A stretch of DNA of 64,000 nucleotides from UMGS1370 sp963557065 (GTDB lineage Bacteria; Bacillota; Clostridia; Lachnospirales; Lachnospiraceae). Positions 8,954 through 17,060 of this stretch are shown here, one piece after another. The number at the start of each line of letters is the position of its first letter. The first letter of the stretch is position 1. The notes under the pieces are model-generated. The model was not told where the DNA came from and searched no databases. It worked only from the letters and a program-made list of their open reading frames with translations. The position numbers and the translations under genes are program-made. The stretch lies in assembly GCA_963557065.1 (NCBI GenBank), contig CAUWCT010000002.1, positions 1 through 64,000 of the forward strand, in the 5' to 3' direction.

Positions 8954-9865
8954 TTATTCCAGATTCTTTAAAAGTAATTGGAAATAATGAGGCAATGGCG
9001 CAGAAAATTCCATATATTCTCCAGTCCTGGGATGCCGGATACCAAGAATGCCTGCATGAAGCGTCTGCCCCTGCAAACCGGAAATCGGGCATTTAGTCGG
9101 ACCATATACGGTATCGCCTAAAATCGGATGGCCCAGACTTGCCATATGGACCCGGATTTGATGGGTTCTTCCGGTTTCTAACTGACACTGGATATACGTA
9201 TACCCCTGAAGCCGCTTTAAGATCCGATAATGGGTGACTGCCGGTTTTCCATTTTTATAATTGACACTCATCTTTTTGCGATCAGTGGGATGTCTTCCAA
9301 TGGGAGCATCCACTGTCCCCTCTTCTTCTTTTAGAATGCCATGTACAATGGCAAAATACCTTCGGGTAATAGAATGTACTTTTAACTGTTCTGCAATCGA
9401 CTGATGGGCAAAATCATTTTTACATACTACTAGAATTCCGGTGGTGTCTTTATCAATGCGGTGAACAATTCCCGGCCTTAAAATCCCGTTAATGCCAGAC
9501 AGGCTGTCTTTGCAGTGGTACATCAGTCCGTTTACCAGGGTGCCGGAATAATGGCCTGCTGCCGGATGCACTACCATGTCTTTGGGCTTGTTGACCATTA
9601 ACAGATCAGAATCCTCATAAAGAATATCCAAATCCATGGGTTCAGCTGCAATCTGCGGCTCCAGTGCCTCCGGGACTTCCAGTTCAATAAAATCATCTTC
9701 ACAAATCTTATAGCTGCTCTTTACAGGATTGCCATTTACCAAAACAGCCTGATCCTTTAATAATTTTTGGATATAAGAACGGGACAGGCCCTCTAAAATG
9801 CCTGCCAGATATTTATCAATACGGATATCTTCTTCGTTTGCACCTGCCAGAAACTGCTGCTTCAA
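8954..9865 (-). CDS. rluD: RluA/RluD family 23S rRNA pseudouridine synthase
   Basis: Makes pseudouridine in RNA, probably 23S rRNA. The 303-residue product has an N-terminal S4 RNA-binding domain (about 12-75, with IRIDKYLAG and GNPVKSSYK) and a catalytic domain with the signature HRIDKDTTGILV, in which the Asp is the nucleophile. Later ETGRTHQIRVHMA is the conserved RNA/active-site block. The start is TTG at 9865, overlapping the lspA stop (TTGA), with an AGGAGG seven bases upstream. It is the last gene of the lspA-rluD pair conserved in Firmicutes. The exact modified site is not readable. Confidence 0.95.
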   Translation of the reverse strand: MKQQFLAGANEEDIRIDKYLAGILEGLSRSYIQKLLKDQAVLVNGNPVKSSYKICEDDFIELEVPEALEPQIAAEPMDLDILYEDSDLLMVNKPKDMVVHPAAGHYSGTLVNGLMYHCKDSLSGINGILRPGIVHRIDKDTTGILVVCKNDFAHQSIAEQLKVHSITRRYFAIVHGILKEEEGTVDAPIGRHPTDRKKMSVNYKNGKPAVTHYRILKRLQGYTYIQCQLETGRTHQIRVHMASLGHPILGDTVYGPTKCPISGLQGQTLHAGILGIRHPRTGEYMEFSAPLPHYFQLLLKNLE

Positions 9866-10407
9866 AGCGATTCCTCCTGATTTGTTTTCTCCTCATTTGG
9901 GTGTTTCTTTTTAAAAGAGAATACTTCCAGTTCCTCCTCTTTATAATACCACAGCATTAAAACGAGAAAAAACGCCGCTGCTGTGGTAACATAAATATCT
10001 GCCACATTGAAAATTGGAAAATCAATAAGCGAGATATACAAAAAGTCCACAACAAATCCATTTATAACCCGATCAATCATATTGCCCACTGCTCCGGACA
10101 GTAGAAGCGTTAAACAGACTGTCAACGGAATATAGCGTCTGCTGACAGGCATTTTGATAATTGCATACAGGACAAATGCCAGAACGGCTGCTGTTATCAG
10201 AAGCAAAAAGCCCTGTTTTCCCTGAAGAATGCTGAATGCAGCCCCTCGGTTTTCAGAGTATAAAAGTTCAAATACTCCATCAATGAGTACCAATGGAGAC
10301 TGTCCCTTTAAGTGGGCAACTGCTAGACTCTTGGTCCATTGGTCAAGAGCAATCAGCACTGCTGAACAAATGGCAAATATACAAATTTGTTTTCTCTTTT
10401 CTTTCAT
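9862..10407 (-). CDS. lspA: Lipoprotein signal peptidase II
   Basis: Membrane aspartyl protease that removes signal peptides from lipoproteins after lipid attachment. The 181-residue product has four predicted helices and the two catalytic Asp blocks, GNMIDR and FNVAD. The C-terminal tail is long, basic and acidic mixed, and cytoplasmic. It overlaps the aroB stop by ATGA and the rluD start, so these genes are translationally linked. Clients in this window include the DUF3048 lipoprotein at 61411. Confidence 0.97.
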   Translation of the reverse strand: MKEKRKQICIFAICSAVLIALDQWTKSLAVAHLKGQSPLVLIDGVFELLYSENRGAAFSILQGKQGFLLLITAAVLAFVLYAIIKMPVSRRYIPLTVCLTLLLSGAVGNMIDRVINGFVVDFLYISLIDFPIFNVADIYVTTAAAFFLVLMLWYYKEEELEVFSFKKKHPNEEKTNQEESL

Positions 10408-11495
10408 CGCAGAACTGCCTCCAATCCCTGTATCATCTCCTGCTCGGTAACAGTCCGATCTGCATAGGCATTTCCAATATCATGAAGGAGAATGAATTTG
10501 ATCCTTCCCTGCTCCATCTTTTTATCATGTTTAGAAGCTTCTATAATATCGTTTGCCGTCAGGCCGGACACTGTGCAGGGAAGTCCGAATCTGCAAAAAA
10601 GAGTTTTGACCCATTCTGTCTTTTCTCTGGAAATCTCTCCTTTAAGAGCGCTGATTTCACAGGCAGCAATGGAACCGATGGCTACGCAGTGCCCATGAAG
10701 CATGGAAAATTCCTTTAGTTTTTCAATGGCGTGTCCCATAGTATGACCAAAATTTAACAGCGCCCGCTCTCCCAGTTCCTTTGGATCTTTTTCTACTACG
10801 TCCCGTTTAATCCGGTTGCTCTCCAAAATCATGGTTCTGCATGCGGAAATCTCTCTTTTCTGGATTGCGTCAGCATGTTCGTTCAGCCAATGACAGTAAT
10901 CTGCATGTTTGATAAGTCCATGTTTGATAATTTCTCCCATCCCTGAAGAAAACTGGTCAGCATCCAGAGTTTTCAAGACAGATAAGTTGGTGTACACCAG
11001 ACTTGGCATGTGGAATGCGCCTACCATGTTTTTGTAAGCATCCAAATCAACACCTGTTTTGCCGCCAATGCTGCTGTCTACCTGCGCAAGCAGAGTAGTG
11101 GGGATCTGGACAAAGGGAATCCCGCGCAGGTAGGTGGCTGCTGCAAATCCGCACAAATCTCCGGTAACGCCTCCGCCTAACGCCACCAGCATATCACTTC
11201 GGTCAAATTTTTTAAGAATTAAAAATTCATATAAAGATTTAACAGTATCTAAATTTTTATGGGCCTCTCCAGCCGGAAATACAAATAATTCCGCATGTTT
11301 GCAGCAGCCTGATAAAATCTCCATAACCTGCTTCCCATAAAGAGCAGACACATTGGAATCTGTGACAATGCACAGTTTTTTCTGATCAGACTTCAGTTTC
11401 AGCATTTCCGACCTGAGACTGTCAAAATTTTCTTCTATCACAATATCATAAATAGGTCTTTTATGTATATCCTGTACGGTCAATCGTTCTGCCAT
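10404..11495 (-). CDS. aroB: 3-dehydroquinate synthase
   Basis: Second step of the shikimate pathway: DAHP to 3-dehydroquinate, using NAD+ and a divalent metal. The 363-residue length is typical. Visible blocks are LGGGVTGDLCGFAAATYLRG for NAD binding, TLLAQVDSSIGGKTGV for the active site, and GHTMGHAIE with metal-binding histidines. An AAGGAG ribosome site precedes the ATG. It sits between ylmH and lspA in one minus-strand transcription unit; other aro genes are not in the window. Confidence 0.97.
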   Translation of the reverse strand: MAERLTVQDIHKRPIYDIVIEENFDSLRSEMLKLKSDQKKLCIVTDSNVSALYGKQVMEILSGCCKHAELFVFPAGEAHKNLDTVKSLYEFLILKKFDRSDMLVALGGGVTGDLCGFAAATYLRGIPFVQIPTTLLAQVDSSIGGKTGVDLDAYKNMVGAFHMPSLVYTNLSVLKTLDADQFSSGMGEIIKHGLIKHADYCHWLNEHADAIQKREISACRTMILESNRIKRDVVEKDPKELGERALLNFGHTMGHAIEKLKEFSMLHGHCVAIGSIAACEISALKGEISREKTEWVKTLFCRFGLPCTVSGLTANDIIEASKHDKKMEQGRIKFILLHDIGNAYADRTVTEQEMIQGLEAVLR

Positions 11496-11563
11496 AATTT
11501 CTCCTTTTTCTGCCTGCTTTTTATAAAAAGCGTCCAGATGTAACTGTCAGATTTCCGGCGCCT

Positions 11564-12319
11564 TTACGCATACCGGTCTAAAGCAATAAAAAGCCGGCCT
11601 TTTTTGGTCTCTGTCTCCACCCCTCTGTAGATAAACTTTCCAAGTCCTCTGGCTGAGACGATATCTCCCTCTTTCAAACAAAAGCTGTTGGAAGTAACCA
11701 GCCGTCCGTTTACAAAAATTTTTTCCCCTTCAATATAAGGCGTCATTTTGCTTCTGGAAGACTGCCAGGCCAGGGCCAGAATACAGTCCAGACGCAAAGA
11801 GGCAACACTTCCTGCGACTCGCTCAAACCTGGGTGTAATAACGATGTCTGCTGCTTCTGTCTGTTCCAGAGACAGATTGGTATGGCGCACCATACGCAGT
11901 TCTTGGCACAAATAATCTGCCATATCTGTCATGCAGAAAATATGGCACACCTCATTTTCTATTAAAATGTCGCCGATTTTTCCCCGATCAATGCCCAGGT
12001 GCATCAGTGCTCCCAGATAATCTCTGTGGGTTAAATTTTCTGCAAATCGGGGATTTACCGGTCTTGCGGACAAACAGACAAAGGGAAACTCTGTCAAATC
12101 TCCTTCATAAGAAGGCAGAAAGCAAACAACCTTCCGCTCTGCCATCTCATACCCGCCGGCAAGCTGATACTTTACCGGGGCAAGCAAAGACTGCAGAGAG
12201 AAAAATATTGTCTGCTCATTTAAATTTAGAAAATCTGTATGTACAGGAATGTCCCGCTCATAACACAGGCGGGACAGTTCCTGAATTCGTTTCCGAAATA
12301 GCAACTCTTCTTTTTCCAT
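11564..12319 (-). CDS. ylmH: YlmH family S4-domain RNA-binding protein
   Basis: Member of the YlmH family, found beside sepF in Firmicutes. YlmH proteins bind RNA through a C-terminal S4 domain and have been linked to ribosome quality control and cell division. The 251 residues fit: an N-terminal domain with GYEMAERKVVCFLP and a mid-section with HRDYLGALMHLGIDRGKIGD, then an S4 motif near 180-235 (MTPYIEGEKIFVNGRL, LKEGDIVSARGLGKF). It lies 21 bases after sepF. Function here is by family only. Confidence 0.93.
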   Translation of the reverse strand: MEKEELLFRKRIQELSRLCYERDIPVHTDFLNLNEQTIFFSLQSLLAPVKYQLAGGYEMAERKVVCFLPSYEGDLTEFPFVCLSARPVNPRFAENLTHRDYLGALMHLGIDRGKIGDILIENEVCHIFCMTDMADYLCQELRMVRHTNLSLEQTEAADIVITPRFERVAGSVASLRLDCILALAWQSSRSKMTPYIEGEKIFVNGRLVTSNSFCLKEGDIVSARGLGKFIYRGVETETKKGRLFIALDRYA

Positions 12320-12340
12320 AAATATCTGCCATTCACAAAC

Positions 12341-12859
12341 CTACAGGTGAATGTTTAATCCTCCGGTTCCTCCTATGGTGTTACCGCTTAAAAACTCCTG
12401 GAAATCACCGGATAATTCTACGGATTCCGGCGTAACAATAAAAATATAGTTGGAGATCTTTTTTAGATTTCCCCGCATGGAATAGGTAGAACCAGAAGTA
12501 AAGTCAATGATTCTCTGGGCAATCTCTGTGTGGATTCCTTCCATATTTAAAAGTACAGCCTTGCCGGACAACAGATAATCGCAAATCTCCTTGGAATCTT
12601 CCATGGAGGTAGGTCTGACCATAGTCACTTCCATGCCCCTGCTTCGCATTGGAACTACCTTATTGCCGGATGAGGAACGGGATGACCCTATAAAACGAGG
12701 TTTCGGCGCCTCTTCTTCCTCATCGTCTTTGTCGCGGGAAAAGGCGGTTCTCCTGGGAGGTCTGTCATCATCAAACTCTTCTTCATCATCATAAAAGTAA
12801 TCGTCATCATCCTCTTCTGTGAGACGAGTTAATTCCATTAATTTGTTTAACAGGCTCAT
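12341..12859 (-). CDS. sepF: Cell division protein SepF
   Basis: Cytoplasmic division protein that bundles FtsZ and anchors it to the membrane. The 172 residues start with an amphipathic membrane-targeting helix (MSLLNKLMELTRL), followed by an acidic, disordered linker (about 15-65), and a C-terminal SepF core (about 80-160) with VRPTSMEDSKEICDYL and LLNMEGI. It is placed between yggS and ylmH, the classic ylm order. Confidence 0.96.
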   Translation of the reverse strand: MSLLNKLMELTRLTEEDDDDYFYDDEEEFDDDRPPRRTAFSRDKDDEEEEAPKPRFIGSSRSSSGNKVVPMRSRGMEVTMVRPTSMEDSKEICDYLLSGKAVLLNMEGIHTEIAQRIIDFTSGSTYSMRGNLKKISNYIFIVTPESVELSGDFQEFLSGNTIGGTGGLNIHL

Positions 12860-12885
12860 AAGTCCTACTCTCCTATCTTTTTGAT

Positions 12886-13566
12886 TTAGCGATGTCCAAA
12901 AATGCTTGTCCCGACCCGGACCATAGTTGCCCCTTCTTCAATCGCTACCTCATAATCCCCGGACATGCCCATGGAGAGCACACCCATAGACATATTATCA
13001 ATGTTTTTGCTGGTTATGTCAACAGATAATTGATATAAATCTTGAAAAACTTTTCGATTTTCTTCTGGATTTTCGACAAAAGGCGCTATTGTCATAAAAC
13101 CTTTTACCGCAATATGGGAGAATGTGGCAATCTCTTCTGCTGCCTTTTCTATTTCTTCTGTAAAAAATCCAAATTTGCTTTCTTCTCTTGCCACATTTAC
13201 CTCCAGCAAAACAGGAGTAATGGAATTGATTCTTGCGCTTTCCTCTTCAATTTGACGGGCCAGGCGCAAAGAATCTACGGAATGGATCATCGCCGCTTTC
13301 TCTATTACCTGTCGTACTTTATTGCGCTGCAGATGTCCAATCATATGTATTTTTGCATCCTTTGGCATTGCAGGATATTTTTCCAGAATCTCCTGAACTT
13401 TATTTTCTCCAAAATCCCTGGCGCCAGCATCGTATGCTTCTAAAAGCATGTTCAAAGGTTTTGTCTTGCTGACCGCAATCAGTGTGACCTCCTGGGGATT
13501 TCTTCCGCAGCGGATACAGGCTTTCTCTATCCGTTCCTTTACCTCTAAATACTGTTCTCTTACCAT
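12886..13566 (-). CDS. yggS: YggS/PROSC family pyridoxal-phosphate homeostasis protein
   Basis: Single-domain PLP-binding protein of the alanine-racemase fold that balances vitamin B6 and amino-acid pools. The 226-residue length is normal. Key blocks: AVSKTKP with the PLP lysine, DFGENKVQE, HMIGHLQRNK, and the phosphate-binding SMGMSGDYEVAIEEGATMVRVG. An AAGGAG ribosome site lies five bases from the ATG. It corresponds to ylmE in Bacillus and keeps that place before sepF. Confidence 0.96.
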   Translation of the reverse strand: MVREQYLEVKERIEKACIRCGRNPQEVTLIAVSKTKPLNMLLEAYDAGARDFGENKVQEILEKYPAMPKDAKIHMIGHLQRNKVRQVIEKAAMIHSVDSLRLARQIEEESARINSITPVLLEVNVAREESKFGFFTEEIEKAAEEIATFSHIAVKGFMTIAPFVENPEENRKVFQDLYQLSVDITSKNIDNMSMGVLSMGMSGDYEVAIEEGATMVRVGTSIFGHR

Positions 13567-13591
13567 GTTCTCTCCTTATTATCTGCAAACA

Positions 13592-15001
13592 CTACTGATA
13601 AATCATTTTTCCTTCTTCCACTGTATCCGCATCCAGAACAATGTGGTCGTATACAGATAAGCCGTAATCCATATTTTTCTTAACCGTACAATATTCATCA
13701 TTGGATGTTAAAATCTCAATCTGCTTAAAGACCGCATATCCTTTGTTAATATTATAGACTCCCTTTAATGAGGCAGTAGTTCCAAGCTGATAGCGCTCTG
13801 TTGAAGATTCCGGCTTTACAATGTAGTCTCCTGCCTTAAATCCTTCCTCTCCATCTATTTCCACATAATAATCCTCTTCTGTAGAGTAATATAAAGTGGC
13901 AGGAACAAATACAATGGACGGAGTTCCACCTTCTGTATAAACCTCTTTAAAAAATCCAGATTCATTGCTGTCTCCGCCTTTGCTTAAATATTCCACAGGA
14001 ATCAGGAAGAAATCTTTGGTGGTTACAGCAGACAGAGGAATCTTTAATCCGTCTACTTTATCGGACACAATTTCAAATTCCACATATCGGTCAGATACAA
14101 ACTGAACCATGTATTTATCAAAATCCAGCTTTCCATATGTGTTCCCGTCTGCTCCGGTAATCATGGAAAATTTGCCGGTGGTGGTCAGGTTTTCTCCTTT
14201 AAAAGAAACTCTTAACTGCGTCTTGTCCCTATATTGTGCAATATCCTCCTCACTGAGAGGAAATACAATGGACCAGTCCTCAGATGTGATAATCTTATAA
14301 ACCGGTTCATTAAGCCCGACTGTCTCTCCTGAGCCAATAATTTTACTGGGATGCTTGCTTCTGTCGAAAACAGCTTCCTCTATCTGGGAAGGCTCTAAAT
14401 CCTCCAATGAATCAATTACATAGGAAATAATTCCGGATTTATCGGAGCGGATCTGTGTAAAATGAATCCCGGCCGCCTCCATTGCTGCCAGACTGTCTGC
14501 TGTATCAAAATTTGAATATTCCATAATCAGAGATTCCAGTGCGTATTTGACATCATAAACACTTGCAAAATTATCTTCGTCAAAGGCGATATTAAAGGAA
14601 GAGAGTTGTTTTTTCAGAGCAGAAATACTGTCTGAACTTAATTCCTGCCCATTGTTATTTTCTGCCAGATAAGCCGCCATCTTATTTTCTTCATCAATGG
14701 AGTAAACAGTGGTTCCTACTGCAGCCCTTCGTCCTTCTCTCACATAGTAATCAATGGTTCCTGCCCGATCGGTATATTTGACCTCCTCGTCTCTTAAAAT
14801 CACGCCTGTATAACTTTTGTCGTTTACAATGCCGCCTTCCACCACTTCATAGAACTGTATTTTTTCGCGCCCAATGTAAGTATAAACGCTGAGACTCATA
14901 TACACAAAAATCAGCGCAAAAATAATCATGCCAATATTGATATTCAGAGGCCTTCGATAGCGTATAATTTTATTGCCGTTTTTTTTCTTTTTGTGTGCCA
15001 C
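13592..15001 (-). CDS. HlyD-like membrane-fusion protein at the head of the ylm cluster
   Basis: A 469-residue protein with a basic N-terminus, one membrane helix (about 25-45) and a long extracytoplasmic part that resembles HlyD-type adaptor proteins: VEGGIVNDKSYTGVILRDE and YYVREGRRAAVGTTVY look like lipoyl/barrel-sandwich strands, and a helical segment around 105-165 follows. No ABC or RND partner is nearby. I choose the GTG at 15001 rather than an in-frame ATG at 15073, because AAAGGAGG lies nine bases before the GTG and the promoter at 15038-15066 falls inside the longer form. Its conserved place before yggS-sepF suggests a cell-envelope or division role rather than export; this is inference. 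Confidence 0.8.
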   Translation of the reverse strand: MAHKKKKNGNKIIRYRRPLNINIGMIIFALIFVYMSLSVYTYIGREKIQFYEVVEGGIVNDKSYTGVILRDEEVKYTDRAGTIDYYVREGRRAAVGTTVYSIDEENKMAAYLAENNNGQELSSDSISALKKQLSSFNIAFDEDNFASVYDVKYALESLIMEYSNFDTADSLAAMEAAGIHFTQIRSDKSGIISYVIDSLEDLEPSQIEEAVFDRSKHPSKIIGSGETVGLNEPVYKIITSEDWSIVFPLSEEDIAQYRDKTQLRVSFKGENLTTTGKFSMITGADGNTYGKLDFDKYMVQFVSDRYVEFEIVSDKVDGLKIPLSAVTTKDFFLIPVEYLSKGGDSNESGFFKEVYTEGGTPSIVFVPATLYYSTEEDYYVEIDGEEGFKAGDYIVKPESSTERYQLGTTASLKGVYNINKGYAVFKQIEILTSNDEYCTVKKNMDYGLSVYDHIVLDADTVEEGKMIYQ

Positions 15002-15037
15002 CAGAGAAGTCCTCCTTTCTTTTAACCTGGCATCACC

Positions 15038-15066
15038 ATTATAGGAGAATTTTGCCAATAATTCAA
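15038..15066 (-). promoter_or_regulatory. Sigma-A type promoter for the HlyD-yggS-sepF-ylmH-aroB-lspA-rluD run
   Basis: Minus-strand -35 TTGAAT (15061-15066) and perfect -10 TATAAT (15038-15043) with 17-base spacing, just after the terminator of the preceding gene and 37 bases before the GTG start. Confidence 0.85.
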
Positions 15067-15071
15067 GACTC

Positions 15072-15134
15072 AAAAAAAGACCGTCACAAAATGAAATGAC
15101 TGGAGAATGCCTGCTATTTCATTTTGTAACAGTC
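15072..15134 (-). terminator. Strong terminator after the small P-loop gene
   Basis: On the minus strand a 19-bp stem (15116-15134 with 15079-15097, two G-T/A-C type irregularities) with an 18-base loop is followed by seven Ts (15072-15078). It starts 13 bases after the stop at 15148 and isolates the downstream ylm cluster. Confidence 0.92.
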
Positions 15135-15147
15135 TCTTATGTATATC

Positions 15148-15567
15148 TTATAAAGAAATAATCACATTTTTTCTGGTGCTTTCAGGAAGTTCGTCTGCAT
15201 CCATAGAGACGCTGAGAATAAAGGTTACATGTGATTTTTCACCTATTTTTTCCAAAGTTGTAATTGTTTCAGAAATATCTTCGCCTTCTAAACCGGACAG
15301 CTTCAGGAAACTGTCTAAATACATTGCCTCTAAGTCATGATCTTGGGAAATAATACCGCAGATAAAGCCAATAAAGCTTTCACTGCTGGAAATGGGATAT
15401 TCGTTTACATTGATAAGACGAACCCGATTATTTAATTCGTACATATGCTTGGAACTTTTATCCAGGTACACGATAGTGCCATGTGCGTCTTTTACCGCAT
15501 TGTTAACTCTCTCCAAGAGATGTTTTGTCTTCCCTTTTCCTTTTTTTCCTGCAATAATCTGAACCAT
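15148..15567 (-). CDS. Small P-loop protein of unknown role
   Basis: A 139-residue soluble protein starting with a Walker A-like loop IIAGKKGKGKTKHL (5-18). Other readable parts are TIVYLDKSSKHMYEL and an acidic C-terminal half ending THVTFILSVSMDADELP, which could hold Walker B-like hydrophobic strands (FILSVSMD). It is too short for a full AAA or PilT ATPase. An AAGGAGG ribosome site and its own promoter and terminator make it a real gene. Similar small proteins in Clostridia are sometimes labelled PilT-like; I do not assign a function. Confidence 0.75.
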   Translation of the reverse strand: MVQIIAGKKGKGKTKHLLERVNNAVKDAHGTIVYLDKSSKHMYELNNRVRLINVNEYPISSSESFIGFICGIISQDHDLEAMYLDSFLKLSGLEGEDISETITTLEKIGEKSHVTFILSVSMDADELPESTRKNVIISL

Positions 15568-15622
15568 AGCAATCTCCTCCTTGGGTCATAATTTGTATAA
15601 AAAGTCCATTTCAATTAAAATA

Positions 15623-15651
15623 ATTATAGTATAATTTGTAAAAAAAATCAA
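15623..15651 (-). promoter_or_regulatory. Promoter of the small P-loop gene with a poly-T spacer
   Basis: Minus strand -35 TTGATT (15646-15651) and -10 TATAAT (15623-15628) with a 17-base spacer that begins with six Ts of an eight-T run. It lies 56 bases before the ATG and just past the D,D-carboxypeptidase stop. Confidence 0.75.
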
Positions 15652-15654
15652 CAA

Positions 15655-16638
15655 CTAATTGACAATTTTAGAAATAATATTTGTCATATTGTCGTACAGG
15701 CCAGGACGACTGGGAGCTTTCATAATTACGGATATATATTCCTCCTCAGAATCATCTTTACTGCCCATGACCAGACAATAACCTGCTGCCTGGGTGGTGC
15801 CCGTCTTTCCTCCAAATACAGTCAATCCGTCAGGTGTTTCCTGTTCCCCTGTCATGTACCAGTTTCCACCTTTCCAGGTAGTGGAAACCATCTCTCCGGA
15901 TGCAGACTGATAATTGGCCGTATAAGCGGTACTGCCTGTAATTTCCCGAAACTTTGGATATTTCAGGGCTTCGTGAAAAATGAGATACAAATCATAAGCC
16001 GTTGTGTAATGCTCCTCACTGTGAAGACCATGAGGATTGGTAAAGTGGGTGCCGGTTGCTCCCAATGCTTTTGCTTCCCGGTTCATCATTTCTGCAAACC
16101 CCTCAATACTTCCGGCCATGTGAACCGCAATGGCCGCTCCGGCATCATTGCCGGAGGGCAGCATCAGTCCATATAAAAGCTGCTCCAATGTCAGTTTGTC
16201 TCCAGGTTTAATACCACATAACGTGGCACCGGATTCTGTAATAACCGCTTCTTCTGTCACAGTGACTTCATCAGAAAGATTGCCGTATTTAATGGCAATC
16301 AGAGCTGTCATAATCTTAGTTGTGCTGGCCGGATACAGTTTTTCTAAAACATTTTTGCTGTATATGGTACGGGGCGTCTGAATGCCAAACACACCAGCCG
16401 CCTCAGCCGTAACAGCCGCATCCCCGTCTCCGGAATCATCCGTCACTACACACAACTCTCTGGCAAAAGCGTCTGCTCTGCTGCTCTGCTCAATAGAAAT
16501 GTCATCAAACGAACGAACTGAAAAATCATAGGGCTTTTCCAGCGGTGCAGATGCACATCCATAGACAGAAAAAGCAATCAGCAGACAAACAGAAATCAGC
16601 ATCCCAAATTTAAAGTGTTTTCGTTGTATTCGTTTCAC
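15655..16638 (-). CDS. D-alanyl-D-alanine carboxypeptidase (PBP5/DacF type), possible lipoprotein
   Basis: Serine peptidase that trims the terminal D-Ala from peptidoglycan stem peptides. All three motifs are present: SxxK as STTK (about 105-108), SGN in PSGND, and KTG in GGKTGTT. The N-terminus is hydrophobic and ends SVYGC at about 28, which looks like a lipobox. I take the GTG at 16638, with AGGAG eight bases upstream; a longer frame from 16671 would overlap the mgsA-like gene and has no ribosome site. The 327 residues end soon after the catalytic domain, lacking the usual C-terminal domain and amphipathic anchor of PBP5, which agrees with lipid anchoring instead. Confidence 0.9.
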   Translation of the reverse strand: MKRIQRKHFKFGMLISVCLLIAFSVYGCASAPLEKPYDFSVRSFDDISIEQSSRADAFARELCVVTDDSGDGDAAVTAEAAGVFGIQTPRTIYSKNVLEKLYPASTTKIMTALIAIKYGNLSDEVTVTEEAVITESGATLCGIKPGDKLTLEQLLYGLMLPSGNDAGAAIAVHMAGSIEGFAEMMNREAKALGATGTHFTNPHGLHSEEHYTTAYDLYLIFHEALKYPKFREITGSTAYTANYQSASGEMVSTTWKGGNWYMTGEQETPDGLTVFGGKTGTTQAAGYCLVMGSKDDSEEEYISVIMKAPSRPGLYDNMTNIISKIVN

Positions 16639-16649
16639 AATACCCACTC

Positions 16650-17045
16650 CTACCGGTACTGTTCCCGCCACTCTAAATCTCCGCGTTCCAAAGCCTTGAT
16701 CAGAAGCTCTGCAGTAGCCAGATTCGTAGCCAGAGGAATATTATACGTGTCGCACAATCTTACTACATCATTGACATCCGGCTCATGAACTTTGGGATTG
16801 TGGGGATCTCTCAAAAAGATAACCAAATCCATGGAATCATGTTCGATCATGGCCGCTAACTGCTGGCCTCCCCCTAAATGTCCGGCCAGAAATTTATGGA
16901 CATCCAGATTGGTAACTTCTTCGATAAGTCTTCCGGTTGTACCGGTGGCATACAGGGAATGCTTGCACAATACTCCTCTATATGCAATACAAAAATTCTG
17001 CATTAATTTTTTCTTTGCATCGTGTGCGATTAATCCTACGTTCAT
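16650..17045 (-). CDS. mgsA: Methylglyoxal synthase homologue lacking the catalytic Asp
   Basis: Homologue of methylglyoxal synthase, which converts dihydroxyacetone phosphate to methylglyoxal. The 131-residue length and the blocks LIAHDAKK, LYATGTTG, VIFLRDP, HEPDV and IPLATNLATAE match the family closely. However, the segment that in E. coli and B. subtilis reads SGPxGGDQQ is here AGHLGGGQQ (54-62): Gly60 stands where the catalytic Asp (Asp71 in E. coli, from memory) should be. The DNA is clear at this site (GGG GGA GGC CAG CAG). Asp and His of the HEPDV block remain. It may be a non-catalytic phosphate-ligand sensor or a changed enzyme. It is located between rodA and the carboxypeptidase gene. 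Confidence 0.88.
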   Translation of the reverse strand: MNVGLIAHDAKKKLMQNFCIAYRGVLCKHSLYATGTTGRLIEEVTNLDVHKFLAGHLGGGQQLAAMIEHDSMDLVIFLRDPHNPKVHEPDVNDVVRLCDTYNIPLATNLATAELLIKALERGDLEWREQYR

Positions 17046-17060
17046 ATAGGTCCTCCTTTA

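Noticed and set aside
16638..16671. Longer N-terminus of the D,D-carboxypeptidase
   Set aside because: It overlaps the mgsA homologue and lacks a ribosome site; GTG at 16638 has a well-spaced AGGAG.
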